A stretch of DNA of 64,000 nt from Mycobacterium lentiflavum (GTDB lineage: Bacteria; Actinomycetota; Actinomycetes; Mycobacteriales; Mycobacteriaceae). The notes under the pieces are model-generated. The model saw nothing but the letters and a program-made list of their open reading frames with translations, was not told where the DNA came from and made no database searches. Position 1 is the stretch's first letter. The number at the start of each line of letters is the position of its first letter. The DNA lies in NCBI RefSeq assembly GCF_022374895.2, contig NZ_CP092423.2, positions 3,658,001 to 3,722,000 of the forward strand. The letters run 5' to 3'. This document shows positions 54,913 through 63,884 of the stretch, in pieces. The position numbers were made by a program, and so were the translations under genes.

Positions 54913-55473
54913 TGCGGCCTTCCTGTGACCGGGATTTCCTGGATGGGGTGAAAGGGCGAAGCCGTCGGGCGGGGACGATACTGCTACGGGATGCTTGGTC
55001 GCGCTCCTATCAGGTCATTCCGTCCGGCGGTTCCGCGCCGAACCAGGCACGGTCGACGGATCTGACGATTGCAGGCACGCCACACTGCTCGCGGCCGGTA
55101 AAGAAATGAGTCAGACCGCACCGGTTCGGACGCGGACCCTACCGACGCCCCGCTTCGCGAGGCCGCGGAAACGCCGGTAGTTCTTTAATAGCAGTAAAGA
55201 AAGTCCTCACGTGCGAGGTCAGGGCATGTGTCCCACGGTGGCCGGCGGTCTGGCCCGGCTCTGGTCGCCGCGCGAGAGGCGCAAACGCCGTTGGCCTGGC
55301 GGTGGCAGGCGCGAACACGGCCGGTGTTCTCACTGAGTGGTGGGCGCTGGTCTGGTGCTCGGCGGCGGACGCAGGGCGCAGTGGAGCGACCGGCGCGGAC
55401 GGGAGCGCCAGCGGACGGAAGCGAAGGGAGCGCAGCGAAGCCCGGAAGGTAGCCGCCGAGCTGTCGCTTGTGC
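54913..55473. other. noncoding stretch: IS110 leader and flank of the conjugative element
   Basis: The first ~200-250 bp upstream of the IS110 gene are the expected place for its noncoding RNA. The rest has no convincing gene; open frames here are low-complexity. It contains the AT-rich palindrome at 55181-55201. Confidence 0.45.
55181..55201. repeat. AT-rich palindrome
   Basis: TTCTTTA (55181-55187) and TAAAGAA (55195-55201) are perfect 7-bp arms around ATAGCAG. Such an AT-rich inverted repeat stands out in this GC-rich sequence and could be an operator or an element boundary. Confidence 0.6.
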
Positions 55474-56196
55474 TCAACGTGTGGTGAGGAGTTCGATCAG
55501 GGTGTCGGCGTTGCGGCCGAGGTGGTCGAGGGCACTGCTGCCCTTGGCGGCGGTGGCCTGGGATGGTGAGCCGATGACGCCGGTGGGCGTGTAGGCGTGG
55601 ATGCCGAGGCTGGTGAGGTAGCGGCGGTCGTTGGCTGTGTGGTCGCTGGTCTGCCAGCCGTCGCGCAGGTAGTCGGGATGGGTGGCGAGCAGGATGGAGG
55701 TCTCTAGTTCGCCGGCGTGCATGTCGTCGTGGTTGCTGCTGTGGATTCCTGCGGCGGTGCGGGCTTCGGTCCAGTCTTCGCGGCTGGGGTAGAGCCCAAC
55801 CTTGACGGGGTTGTTGGGGTGGTTGGCTTGTTGGACGACGTTGGTGAGTACGGCGTTGCCGCCGTGGCCGTTGACGACGATCAGCCCGGCGATGTTCTGC
55901 TGTGCCAGCGATTCGATGATGTCAGCGACGATCGCGGCCAAGGTGGTGGCGCTGATGCTGATGGTGCCGGGGTAGGCGGCGTGTTCGTGGGAGCAGCTGA
56001 ACGCGACCGGTGGTAGCTGAAATACGTTGTGGTGCTGATTGATTGCGGATGCGATGGCAGTGGCGATGAGGGTGTCGGTGCCCAGCGGAAGGTAGGGGCC
56101 GTGTTGTTCGAATGAGCCGACCGGCAGCACCGCGACCGTGTGGGTGGCCGCGGGGTCGGTGGTGGTGGTGGTGTCGGGGATGATTCGACGGCTCAC
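55474..56196 (-). CDS. creatininase-family amidohydrolase
   Basis: The protein has 240 residues. The metal-binding signature is clear: VLPVGSFEQHGPYLPLGTDTLIA (Glu, His, Asp), SCSHEHAAYPGTISIS, IVVNGHGGN (His) and MHAGELETSILLA (Glu). Family members hydrolyse cyclic amides or act as peptidases (MftE). Its ATG overlaps the stop of the XRE regulator, so the two are co-translated. As part of a mobile element its role is unknown; it may be cargo. Confidence 0.87.
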   Translation of the reverse strand: MSRRIIPDTTTTTDPAATHTVAVLPVGSFEQHGPYLPLGTDTLIATAIASAINQHHNVFQLPPVAFSCSHEHAAYPGTISISATTLAAIVADIIESLAQQNIAGLIVVNGHGGNAVLTNVVQQANHPNNPVKVGLYPSREDWTEARTAAGIHSSNHDDMHAGELETSILLATHPDYLRDGWQTSDHTANDRRYLTSLGIHAYTPTGVIGSPSQATAAKGSSALDHLGRNADTLIELLTTR

Positions 56197-57407
56197 GGGG
56201 TGACTCCTTGGGTGGCGTTTTTGATGCGGCCGGCGAGCTGTTGCAGGATCGGGTCTTTGTTTCGCCGTCGACGGTCTCGCACGATTGTGCCTGCCCTGGC
56301 CAGATGAATCCTGGCTCGCTGCGAGGGCGCGGCCAGGTAGCCCGGGATCGCTGCGGCGGTCAGTGCCAGTGCTTGCTGGTATTCGCCGGTGGCGATGTAG
56401 GCGTGCAGGAGTCGCATATCGGCCACGGTCTGATCGCGGTGCTGCTGTGATGTCCAGGCGTGATGGTGCCCGGCGAGCAGGGTTAGGGCTTTATCCGGGT
56501 CACCGATGCGCAGGTAGCCGGAGGCGATCTCGCTGGCGACGTAGGCGCCGTGGGCATAGATCGCATGATCATGCGGGTGGGGTTGCAGGTCACCGAGTTC
56601 GAGGGCTGCGGCGGCGTAGCGATGAAATCCCCGCTCATTGTGATTGGCCAGCTCGGCAAGGGCCTGTTGGCGGGCGATGCTGGCGGCCAGGCGACCCACG
56701 TCGTGGCCGTCGATGAGGTCGGCGGCATCGGTGGCCAAGGCGGTGGCCAGGTCGGGGTTGGTGCGGGTGAGAATGTTGGATTGGCGCATCAAGATTATGG
56801 CGTTGAATGGCGGGCCGGCCGTACGTAGGTGCAGGGCTGCGGTGTGGGTGAGCTTCTCCGCGGCGGCGTGATCTCCGAGGTCTTGGGCGATCCACCCGGC
56901 AACTTCGGCGATAGCCCCAGCGGCGCGCCGCATCTCTGCCTTGACCTGCGAGGGTGCGTGGGCAATCAGGGATTCGATGGTGACCAGATCGGATTCCACC
57001 AGGGGGCGGGCGTGTTGGGGGCCGAAGGTGTGCTCAGCTTGGATGTGGGCATGTTGCTGGGCCTCGATGACGGCGAGTACGTCACGGTCGACGGGTAGTT
57101 GTATCAGCAGCGGGTGCGGCAGCTCGGTGGCGATCGGCACGCTGAACATTTCGTCGGGTTCGACGCCGAACACCGCGGCCAGGTCTTCACGCCACAGCGG
57201 GCCGAGCATTCCGGTCCGCTCGATCTGGGCGATTTTTTGCCGCAGGGATTCCCGCGCGGGCAGGTCGGGGTCGCCGCGTAGCTTGCGCACGTTTTCGACC
57301 TCGATCGCCAACTCACGCAAGCTGTAGCCGTAGCGTTTGCGGGCTTGGCTGAGCCGCTGCGCATTGAGTGCCCGGATCGGGTCGACTGCGGCCATGGCTT
57401 CGATCAT
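56193..57407 (-). CDS. XRE-type HTH regulator with TPR-like C-terminal region
   Basis: The protein has 404 residues. The N-terminal HTH (~12-75) has RLSQARKRYGYSLRELAIEVENVRK...LRQKIAQIERTGMLGPLWREDLAAVF. The remaining ~320 residues are repeated helix pairs typical of tetratricopeptide sensors (LRTAGPPFNAIILMRQSNIL; RIGDPDKALTLLAGHHHAW). Proteins of this kind often respond to a small signal and control transfer functions of actinomycete elements. It diverges from the SCO3933-like gene across ~150 bp that should hold its operator. Confidence 0.85.
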   Translation of the reverse strand: MIEAMAAVDPIRALNAQRLSQARKRYGYSLRELAIEVENVRKLRGDPDLPARESLRQKIAQIERTGMLGPLWREDLAAVFGVEPDEMFSVPIATELPHPLLIQLPVDRDVLAVIEAQQHAHIQAEHTFGPQHARPLVESDLVTIESLIAHAPSQVKAEMRRAAGAIAEVAGWIAQDLGDHAAAEKLTHTAALHLRTAGPPFNAIILMRQSNILTRTNPDLATALATDAADLIDGHDVGRLAASIARQQALAELANHNERGFHRYAAAALELGDLQPHPHDHAIYAHGAYVASEIASGYLRIGDPDKALTLLAGHHHAWTSQQHRDQTVADMRLLHAYIATGEYQQALALTAAAIPGYLAAPSQRARIHLARAGTIVRDRRRRNKDPILQQLAGRIKNATQGVTP

Positions 57408-57559
57408 GCCGCATACATCAGCGCAGGTCAGCTACGTGTGCGCGTGTGCGGTCATCACCAGTATCACTGCCTGTCACTTCCGGGCGCATCCGGGATGGCG
57501 CTGTCCTTGAGTCGCGGCCGAACAGACCGCGCCAACACCGCAAGGAAGGACAGCAATCC

Positions 57560-57895
57560 ATGAAGTTACGTATCGACACCACCGGGGTGACGTTCCTCTG
57601 TACTCGGATTCCCGAGCAGCGCACGAATTTCGACACCGGTGCACCGCGCGTGGACAAGGCCACCGGGCAGGCGTTGTGGCAGGTGCAGCTGATCGCCCTG
57701 GACGCCACCGGCGGTGAAGTGCTGGCGGTCACCGTGGTCGGGGAACCGAAAGTCGTTGTCGGCCAGCCGGTGTCTGTGACGGGTCTGGTGGCGTTGCCGT
57801 GGTCGCAAGACGGCCGCTCGGGCATCGCGTACCGCGCCGAAGCCATCACCGCCACCGACCTCGCCACCGTCAAGACGGGCCAGCAGGCCCGGTAA
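57560..57895 (+). CDS. SCO3933-family plasmid/AICE regulatory-type protein
   Basis: The protein has 111 residues; the ATG at 57560 has AAGGAAGGA 9 bp upstream. The sequence MKLRIDTTGVTFLCTRIPEQ, the middle KATGQALWQVQLIALDATGGE, and the end VVVGQPVSVTGLVALPWSQD match, from memory, the SCO3933 family of small beta-rich proteins. These genes precede the tra gene in Streptomyces elements. The biochemical role is unknown; an OB-like fold is possible. It leads the rightward tra-rep operon. Confidence 0.78.
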   Translation: MKLRIDTTGVTFLCTRIPEQRTNFDTGAPRVDKATGQALWQVQLIALDATGGEVLAVTVVGEPKVVVGQPVSVTGLVALPWSQDGRSGIAYRAEAITATDLATVKTGQQAR

Positions 57896-57996
57896 CCGCA
57901 GGCCGGCCCGGCAGCCCCGCGACAGCGTGCGCCTATGGGCTGCCGGGCCGACGCTCCCGCCCCTTCTTTCCCCGTCGTAAGTGAAGGCAGACCGTC

Positions 57997-59397
57997 ATGT
58001 CGAATAGTCCAAACCGTAAGAACCACAACAACAATCCATCACCCGATGATGACTGGATCGGCGAGCTGATCGTCGGACTACTCAAAGCCGCCGGGTATCT
58101 GCTGTGGTGGGCAATCCTGTTTCCCTCCCTGAGCATTCCCACCGTCGTCGCCATCTGGGTCGGTTTCAGTCACGGCGCCCGAGCCGGCGTTTTGACCGCC
58201 GTTGTGGAGGCCGTGGCATACCTCGGCTGGTGGGTGTGCCAGCCGGCCTCATTCACCCGGTGGGTCAGCGCTCCGCTGCGGCAGCGTTTCTGGGCGTGGT
58301 GGCGTTATCACCGCAACTGGGAATCGGTCTGCGCCCTGCACGGCCTGACCGCCAAACTGGGTGAACGCACGTTGGTGCCTGCCCTGCAATCGGTGCGGAT
58401 CGGCCATCACGCCGACGTGCTGATCGTCAAGGTGGTGACCGGCCAGTCGATTGCCGACTGGCAGAAACGCGCCCTCGCACTGGCGGCGACCTGGGACGCG
58501 CAGCGGTTGACGATCCGCGCCACCACGCCGGGCCAGCTGCGGATCATCATCGGCCGCGGGGATGTGCTCGGCCAGCCGATCGCGGTGCCCATGCCAACCC
58601 CGGGTTCGGCGGTCGATCTGGGCGCGGTGCGGGTCGGGGTCACCGAATCGCGGCGCTGGTGGCACCTACCGGTGTTGGGCCAGCACATCCTGGCCGCCGG
58701 TGCCACCGGAGCCGGCAAAGGCTCGGTGTTGTGGTCGCTGATCGCCGGGCTGGCACCCCACGTTAAAACGGGGCGGGTGCGGTTGTGGGTGATCGACCCC
58801 AAAGGCGGCATGGAACTCGGTGCTGGCGCGCCGCTGTTCGCCCGGTTCTGCTACCACACCGGTCAGCCCACCGTGGAACTGCTGCGCGAGCTGGTGAAGC
58901 TGATGCAGACCCGCGCCACCCGGCTGCGCGGGCACACCCGCCTGCACACCCCCGCCCTCGCTGAGCCGTTGATCGTGCTGATCATTGATGAGATCGCCGC
59001 GCTGACCGCCTATGTCACCGACCGCAAACTCCGCGCCGAGACAGAACAACTCCTCGGCCTGCTGTTATCCCAAGGGCGTGCGGTCGGGATATCGGTGGTA
59101 GCCGCGGTGCAAGACCCGGCCAAAGACACCCTGCCGGTACGGCAGTTGTTCACCGTGCGGATCGGGCTGCGGATGACCGAGGCTACCCAAACCGCCATGG
59201 TCTTGGGCCAAGGAGCCCGCGATGCCGGCGCCGAATGCGACCTGATCGCTGATACCACCCCCGGCATCGGGTACGTGATGATCGATGGCACCGCCGACCC
59301 GATACGGGTCCGGGCCTTTCACGTCACCGATCGCGATATCACCTTGTTGGCCCGCACCTTTCGGGCACCGCGTTCAGGCGAACAGGGAAATCGGTGA
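57997..59397 (+). CDS. FtsK/SpoIIIE-type conjugative DNA translocase (TraB/TraSA-like)
   Basis: The protein has 466 residues. Two hydrophobic segments near residues 25-80 (YLLWWAILFPSLSIPTVVAIWVGF; VLTAVVEAVAYLGWWVC) anchor it in the membrane. The ATPase domain has Walker A GATGAGKGS near residue 235, Walker B LIVLIIDEIAAL near 328 and the FtsK-type VVAAVQDPAKDTLPVRQLFTVRI. In actinomycete elements this one protein moves double-stranded DNA to the recipient. The rep start overlaps its stop (GTGA). Confidence 0.9.
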   Translation: MSNSPNRKNHNNNPSPDDDWIGELIVGLLKAAGYLLWWAILFPSLSIPTVVAIWVGFSHGARAGVLTAVVEAVAYLGWWVCQPASFTRWVSAPLRQRFWAWWRYHRNWESVCALHGLTAKLGERTLVPALQSVRIGHHADVLIVKVVTGQSIADWQKRALALAATWDAQRLTIRATTPGQLRIIIGRGDVLGQPIAVPMPTPGSAVDLGAVRVGVTESRRWWHLPVLGQHILAAGATGAGKGSVLWSLIAGLAPHVKTGRVRLWVIDPKGGMELGAGAPLFARFCYHTGQPTVELLRELVKLMQTRATRLRGHTRLHTPALAEPLIVLIIDEIAALTAYVTDRKLRAETEQLLGLLLSQGRAVGISVVAAVQDPAKDTLPVRQLFTVRIGLRMTEATQTAMVLGQGARDAGAECDLIADTTPGIGYVMIDGTADPIRVRAFHVTDRDITLLARTFRAPRSGEQGNR

Positions 59398-61028
59398 AGA
59401 CCGTAACGACGCAGAGCCCGGTGATCGTGCTGCCGGGCCTGCCGGCCACCATCGATGCCGATGCGGTGGTCACCCAGATGTGCCGGCGCGCCTCCTCACC
59501 CGGTTTCGGGTCGTGGTGGCGGCGAGTGGAATCGGTCGGTTACTGCGCCCACCCGATCCAGCTGCTCGGTGTCGACACCGCCGGGCGTCAGCACACGGTG
59601 TGGACGCGCTGCAACAACCGCCGTCACGCGGTGTGCCCGTCATGCTCAGACCTCTACGCCCGCGACACCTGGCAACTCGTGCACGCCGGAGCCGCCGGCG
59701 GCCACCACGACATACCCGTCGAGGTCGCCAACCGTCCGCAAGTGTTCACCACCTTGACCGCCCCCAGCTACGGGGCCGTGCACAACGCCACCGGAACTCC
59801 GTGTCACGCCATACCCAACAGGTCGGCGGGCCGCTGCCGGCACGGAAACTGCCTGCGCTGCACCATAATCCACAGTGTCGATGACCCTCTGGTGGGCCAA
59901 CCATTGTGCGCGGACTGCTACGACTATCTGGGACATATCTTGTTCACCTGGCATCTGCCCGAGCTGTGGCGGCGGTTCACCATCGCACTACGGCGCGCCG
60001 TGGCGACGCACCTGAAAACAGTTGGCGTCAAGCCCGGCTCGGTGCGGGTCAGCTTCGTCAAAGTCGTTGAATTGCAAGCCCGCGCCATACCCCACATCCA
60101 TGCCCTGATCCGCCTCGACCCGCCACCCGCCACCAACGACACCACGAAATCAGGTGACCACGATCGTCACGGCCCCGCCGCCCCGCGGGGTGGCAGGTTG
60201 TCTCGTCCGGTAGCCGAGCAGCATCCCGGCTGGTCGTCAGCGATCACCGCCGCCGAGCTGGCCGCCTTGATCCAACACGCTGCCAGTCGCGTCAGTATCG
60301 ACGTGCCCGCCGGCGACGACGATTACGCCAACCCGGGCGGGGTGCGCACGGTGCGGTTCGGCACCCAAATTGATACCCAACCATTGACACCCGAACCAAT
60401 AACCGCAAGCGATTCCGAAGTCGACGACACCGCAGTCGCTTCGGCCTCGCGGTTGTCGCCGCGCAGGGTTGCGGCATATCTGGCGAAATACGTCACCAAA
60501 TCCCTGCACGACTTCGGCATCACCGCGCGCCGGCTGTCCGCAGAAGCGATCGGCGAACTCGACGTTACTGAACATGTGCGGGCCATCCTGTCCACCATCG
60601 CCGGACTCGCCGAACACCCAGCGTCCGCGGGTCCGTCGTTGGCGGGGATTGGGCGCTGGCTGCACACCCTGGGCTACCGCGGCCACATCACTACCAAATC
60701 GCGGCGCTATTCGACCACCATGGGTGCCCTGCGCGCCGCCCGCGCCACCTGGACCCGTAACCAGATAGCCAAACATTCAGGGCGACAGGACGATACGCAA
60801 TCCGCCCATTTCGCTGACGACGTGACGGCGAGCACCGGCAGGCAGCAGCAACCGATCGACACCGATGAGATGCTGTGGGAGTTCGACCGCGCCGGACACG
60901 CCAGCGCCGGTGACCGCGTCCTGGTCATCTCCGCAGCCCTGCGCCACATCAGCGCCCGCATCACCGGTATCACCGAATCCCGGACTGTCTCCACCCGCAT
61001 CTCGCCGCCACCACGCGGGGCAGGGTGA
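59394..61028 (+). CDS. RepSA-like HUH replication initiator
   Basis: The protein has 544 residues from a GTG overlapping the tra stop. The N-terminal Cys-rich region (WTRCNNRRHAVCPSCSDLYARDTW; GRCRHGNCLRCTI) suggests zinc binding. The HUH motif is RAIPHIHALIRL near residue 235. The Tyr motif VAAYLAKYVTKSLHDFGI lies near residue 360, with YLAKY carrying the likely nucleophile. These are the features of rolling-circle initiators of the pSAM2 RepSA group. It would start replication of the excised element. Confidence 0.87.
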   Translation: MKTVTTQSPVIVLPGLPATIDADAVVTQMCRRASSPGFGSWWRRVESVGYCAHPIQLLGVDTAGRQHTVWTRCNNRRHAVCPSCSDLYARDTWQLVHAGAAGGHHDIPVEVANRPQVFTTLTAPSYGAVHNATGTPCHAIPNRSAGRCRHGNCLRCTIIHSVDDPLVGQPLCADCYDYLGHILFTWHLPELWRRFTIALRRAVATHLKTVGVKPGSVRVSFVKVVELQARAIPHIHALIRLDPPPATNDTTKSGDHDRHGPAAPRGGRLSRPVAEQHPGWSSAITAAELAALIQHAASRVSIDVPAGDDDYANPGGVRTVRFGTQIDTQPLTPEPITASDSEVDDTAVASASRLSPRRVAAYLAKYVTKSLHDFGITARRLSAEAIGELDVTEHVRAILSTIAGLAEHPASAGPSLAGIGRWLHTLGYRGHITTKSRRYSTTMGALRAARATWTRNQIAKHSGRQDDTQSAHFADDVTASTGRQQQPIDTDEMLWEFDRAGHASAGDRVLVISAALRHISARITGITESRTVSTRISPPPRGAG

Positions 61029-61201
61029 TGGCCACGACGCCCGCGGGCGGCGCCGCCAACAACCACGATGCCGGCGCGGTCCCGCTGCACGAGCGCCCGG
61101 AGTTCATAGCCTGGCTGACCGCCTCATGTGAACGCCAAGCCCTATCCGTCACCGTCACCGACCCCACCACCCTGGCTGCCATCGCAACCCTCCTGCGCTG
61201 A
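61028..61201 (+). CDS. small protein, last gene of the tra-rep operon
   Basis: The protein has 57 residues; its ATG overlaps the rep stop (TGATG). It reads MATTPAGGAANNHDAGAVPL, then ERPEFIAWLTASCERQALSV and a short end DPTTLAAIATLLR. I see no helix-turn-helix, so it is not an obvious excisionase. Short proteins after rep are common in these elements. Coupled translation supports that it is real. Confidence 0.55.
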   Translation: MATTPAGGAANNHDAGAVPLHERPEFIAWLTASCERQALSVTVTDPTTLAAIATLLR

Positions 61202-61292
61202 GCACGCAAAGGCACCGTACCGTCACCGGCCAACCGGATAGACGACGAAAGTTATTTCAACACAACCCTTCCCGGCGATAAGAGCATTCCTG

Positions 61293-61377
61293 GTGTCTGG
61301 GCTGGTGGGCCGTCCAGGCTCGAAGCTGGCTTCGACCGCGTGCGGCTTTGGCCTTGACGGCCCACCAGCCCAGACAC
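61293..61377. repeat. long perfect hairpin between convergent operons
   Basis: The 22-bp arms at 61293-61314 and 61356-61377 are perfect complements. The 41-nt loop holds a smaller hairpin (CGAAGCTGGCTTCG, 61320-61333). The site lies between the rightward rep operon and the leftward integrase. It may be a bidirectional terminator, a single-strand replication origin or a transfer site. Confidence 0.85.
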
Positions 61378-61418
61378 ACACTCGGCACTCGCCAGGGAGC
61401 ATCCGCGACGCCGAAAAC

Positions 61419-62858
61419 CTAGATGCGCCAATGGGGTTGCACGCGGTTAATGTCGAGACTGCGGGAACCGGGGGTGCCCGGTGCGATCACCGCGTGATCC
61501 AGGATCGATTTGACGATGCTCCGCTGGCGTTCCACGTCGAGGTCCGGCCATTGGCCGCGCAACGCCCCGCCGGTGCCCGCCAACTCATAAACCTCACTGG
61601 TATCGGTGGCCTCAGCGATGTCACGCCTGGCCTGCTGGATGCGGCTGGTGATCGGGTCGCGGGCCGCGATCCACTCCCGCGCGCTGATCGCGCCGTCGGC
61701 ATACAAACCGGCCAGCTCATCGAGGCGCGTTTGATCGGCCTCCACGGCCGCCGCCAACGCAGCCACATCATGATTAGGGCTGGCTTTGCCGGCCAACACC
61801 TTCGCCAGATCCCGAGAATCCAGGCGGGTCAACACCGCATCAGTCAACAAAGCCTCAACCGGTTCGGCGACCACCGTCAGCCGACCACAGCCGCCATGAT
61901 CGGGTCCTTTCAGACAAACATAGCGGCGCACCCGATGATCGGGATTACTGTGCCGGGCTTGCGAATACAGCCGATTACCGCAACGCCCACACCGCAGCAT
62001 CCCTGACAACACATATGTGCGCGCCGCCCGCGTCTTGGTCACCGACCGCGCCGCGATACGCGCCAAGATCCGGTCCCGCTCCGCCGGCGTAATGATCGCC
62101 GGCCATTTCGCAGGCCCGATCACCTCACCACGATGCTCCCGCAGCCCGGCGATACGGCCCGAGCACAGGATCTGGCGCACCGCCGAGGTCTGCCACGACT
62201 TGGCCACCGCCGGGGAAACGCCGGAGTCGTTGAGCCACACCGTCAACGACAACAACGACTGGCCCGCCAAGTAGCGGTCCACCATCTCACGCACCACCGC
62301 CGCCTCCGACGTCCGCAGCGTGATCTTGTCGTCCTCGTAGCCGAACGGGCGCACCGAGCCGTGCGGTAGTCCCTGTTCGGCGTTCTGCAACATCTTGCGG
62401 CGAATACGTGCGGACTTGCGCCCGGACTCCTTGGCGGCGAACGCGGCGAAAATCCGGGCCATGAACAACCCGTCATCGTTACCCAGGTCAATATCGGCGG
62501 TCACGGTAGCCACGTCTCGCACACCCACCGACTCACACAAAGCGACAAACTCTTCCAACTCCACCGGTCGGCGATGCAACCGGTCCAAGTTGTAGACGAT
62601 CACCGCATCCCGCGCCCCTGATGCCAGATCGGCCAGCATCCGCGCATACTGCCGACGCGGCTTGCCCGAGAACGCCGACACATCGTTATCGACATACTCA
62701 TCGCCAACCGGCCAACCGCGGTCAGCAGACAGCTTGCGGCAATCCTCCAACTGCCGCGCCACCCCCAACCCGGTGCCCTCCACATCAGCCGAGATACGCG
62801 CGTAAATCGCCGCCGACCGCACCCCAGCCCGCTGACCAGCGGATTTCATCTTCGCCAT
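61419..62858 (-). CDS. int: large serine recombinase (integrase)
   Basis: The protein has 479 residues. The resolvase domain has the catalytic Ser in AAIYARISADVEGTG (near residue 23), VIVYNLDRLHRRP and IFAAFAAKESGRKSARIRRKM. The recombinase domain follows (GSVRPFGYEDDKITL; VRQILCSGRIAGLREHRG). The zinc ribbon is LSGMLRCGRCGNRLYSQ...CLKGPDHGGCG, and a helical coiled-coil tail completes it. It resembles the phiRv1-type integrase, which targets 13E12 repeats. Its start lies some 20-35 bp from the junction with a 13E12-type gene, as expected for an integrase beside its attachment site. Confidence 0.92.
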   Translation of the reverse strand: MAKMKSAGQRAGVRSAAIYARISADVEGTGLGVARQLEDCRKLSADRGWPVGDEYVDNDVSAFSGKPRRQYARMLADLASGARDAVIVYNLDRLHRRPVELEEFVALCESVGVRDVATVTADIDLGNDDGLFMARIFAAFAAKESGRKSARIRRKMLQNAEQGLPHGSVRPFGYEDDKITLRTSEAAVVREMVDRYLAGQSLLSLTVWLNDSGVSPAVAKSWQTSAVRQILCSGRIAGLREHRGEVIGPAKWPAIITPAERDRILARIAARSVTKTRAARTYVLSGMLRCGRCGNRLYSQARHSNPDHRVRRYVCLKGPDHGGCGRLTVVAEPVEALLTDAVLTRLDSRDLAKVLAGKASPNHDVAALAAAVEADQTRLDELAGLYADGAISAREWIAARDPITSRIQQARRDIAEATDTSEVYELAGTGGALRGQWPDLDVERQRSIVKSILDHAVIAPGTPGSRSLDINRVQPHWRI

Positions 62859-62863
62859 GGGGG

Positions 62864-62900
62864 TATATTAGCAGCATCTAACCTTGACCAACTCGGTGGG
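62864..62900. other. attachment-site junction (att) in a 13E12-type HNH gene
   Basis: The HNH gene reads normally to GGPTEL (CCGAGTTGG on the minus strand) and then departs from the family at about 62885-62893 into TCAAGGTTAGATGCTGCTAA. The serine integrase gene begins immediately beyond. This is the expected structure of one att site. The exact crossover base cannot be fixed without the empty site. Confidence 0.65.
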
Positions 62901-63884
62901 GCCGCCGTCTTCCCAGTGCCGGATGTGATGGGCGTGCAGACCACGCGTGGCGCCACAGCCAGGAACCGCGCACGTGGGATGGCGATACTCGAGCGCACGC
63001 CGAAGCCGCCGGTTGACCACCCGCGTCGATCGGCCGGCACCAATGACCTCGCCGTCACGTTCGAACCACACTTCACAGCTGGCATCACAGCTCAGGTAGC
63101 GGCGCTCGGCGTCGGACAGCAGCGGACCCAGATGCAGCGCCGCGGCGCGCTGCTCCACATCGACGTGCACCACCACGGTGGTGTGCTGCCCATGCGGGCG
63201 GCGGGCGGCCTCGGCGTCCCACCCCGTCTCGACCAGGCGCATCAACGCATCGGCGGTGCCCGGCACCGGCGGCCGCAGATCTGACGCGCCGTCACCCTTG
63301 CCGTGCGCAAGCTTCCACTCGGCGATCAGCGCCTCACGATGAGACGCCAAGGCGGCGTCGAACTTTGCGGCGTCGTGGTGTGGCAGTTTGATCCGCCAAC
63401 ACGTGAACTCCTCGTCGGAGGTTTTGGTAATCGAAGGTTGAGGTTGCGGCTGAGGCTCGGGTCGCGGTTCCAGCTTGACCGCGGTGCGCAACTGGCTGAC
63501 CGTCGCCACCGCAGCCAGCGCCGCATAGTGCTCATCAGACCCCGCCCCGGCCCGCGCCGCGATCACCCCGACCTGATCGGCCGACAAACGCCCCTCCCGC
63601 ATACCCTGAGCACAGCGCGGAAACTCCGCCAGCCGGCCCGCGATCGTGGCGATCGTGTGAGCATTTGCCGACGAGCAACCGAGCTTCCAGGCCACCAACG
63701 CCGCCACCGACCGCGCGCCCGTCACGCCACACAGCTCGTCGCGATCAATCTCGGCCACGATCTCCACGATGCGCCCATCAATCGCATTACGCTGACCCGT
63801 CAACTCCGCCAACTCCTCGAACAACACCTCCAGCCGCTCGCCAGAACCCACCACCACAGCGCCGGCGGATGCGGTCGAAGACAT
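62868..63884 (-). pseudogene. 13E12-type HNH endonuclease / DUF222 protein, 3' end cut off
   Basis: The 338-residue frame starts MSSTASAGAVVVGSGERLEV. The DUF222 region fills residues ~15-250 (SVAALVAWKLGCSSANAHTIATIAGRLAEFP; GRLSADQVGVIAARAG), with a Gln/Pro-rich linker near 140-152. The HNH motif starts with CAVPGCGATRGLHAHHIRHWEDGGPTEL. The family continues with LxLVCxxHHRLxH, which is missing; instead the frame ends after VKVRCC. The lost part should be at the far end of the integrated element. Confidence 0.87.

Larger units (their letters stand above)
55474..62890. mobile_element. actinomycete integrative and conjugative element (AICE-like), left end uncertain
   Basis: The gene set matches small actinomycete conjugative elements: XRE/TPR regulator, SCO3933-like protein, single FtsK/SpoIIIE-type Tra protein, HUH replication initiator and site-specific integrase. 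The right edge is the junction with the truncated HNH/DUF222 gene at ~62880-62895. The left edge is not seen; 55474 is only the end of the outermost gene that fits. The integrase is a large serine recombinase instead of the usual tyrosine type. Confidence 0.72.

Noticed and set aside
55139..55477. Frames of about 110 codons in the noncoding stretch before the creatininase gene
   Set aside because: Low-complexity Ala/Arg/Pro composition with no supporting ribosome-binding site or domain.
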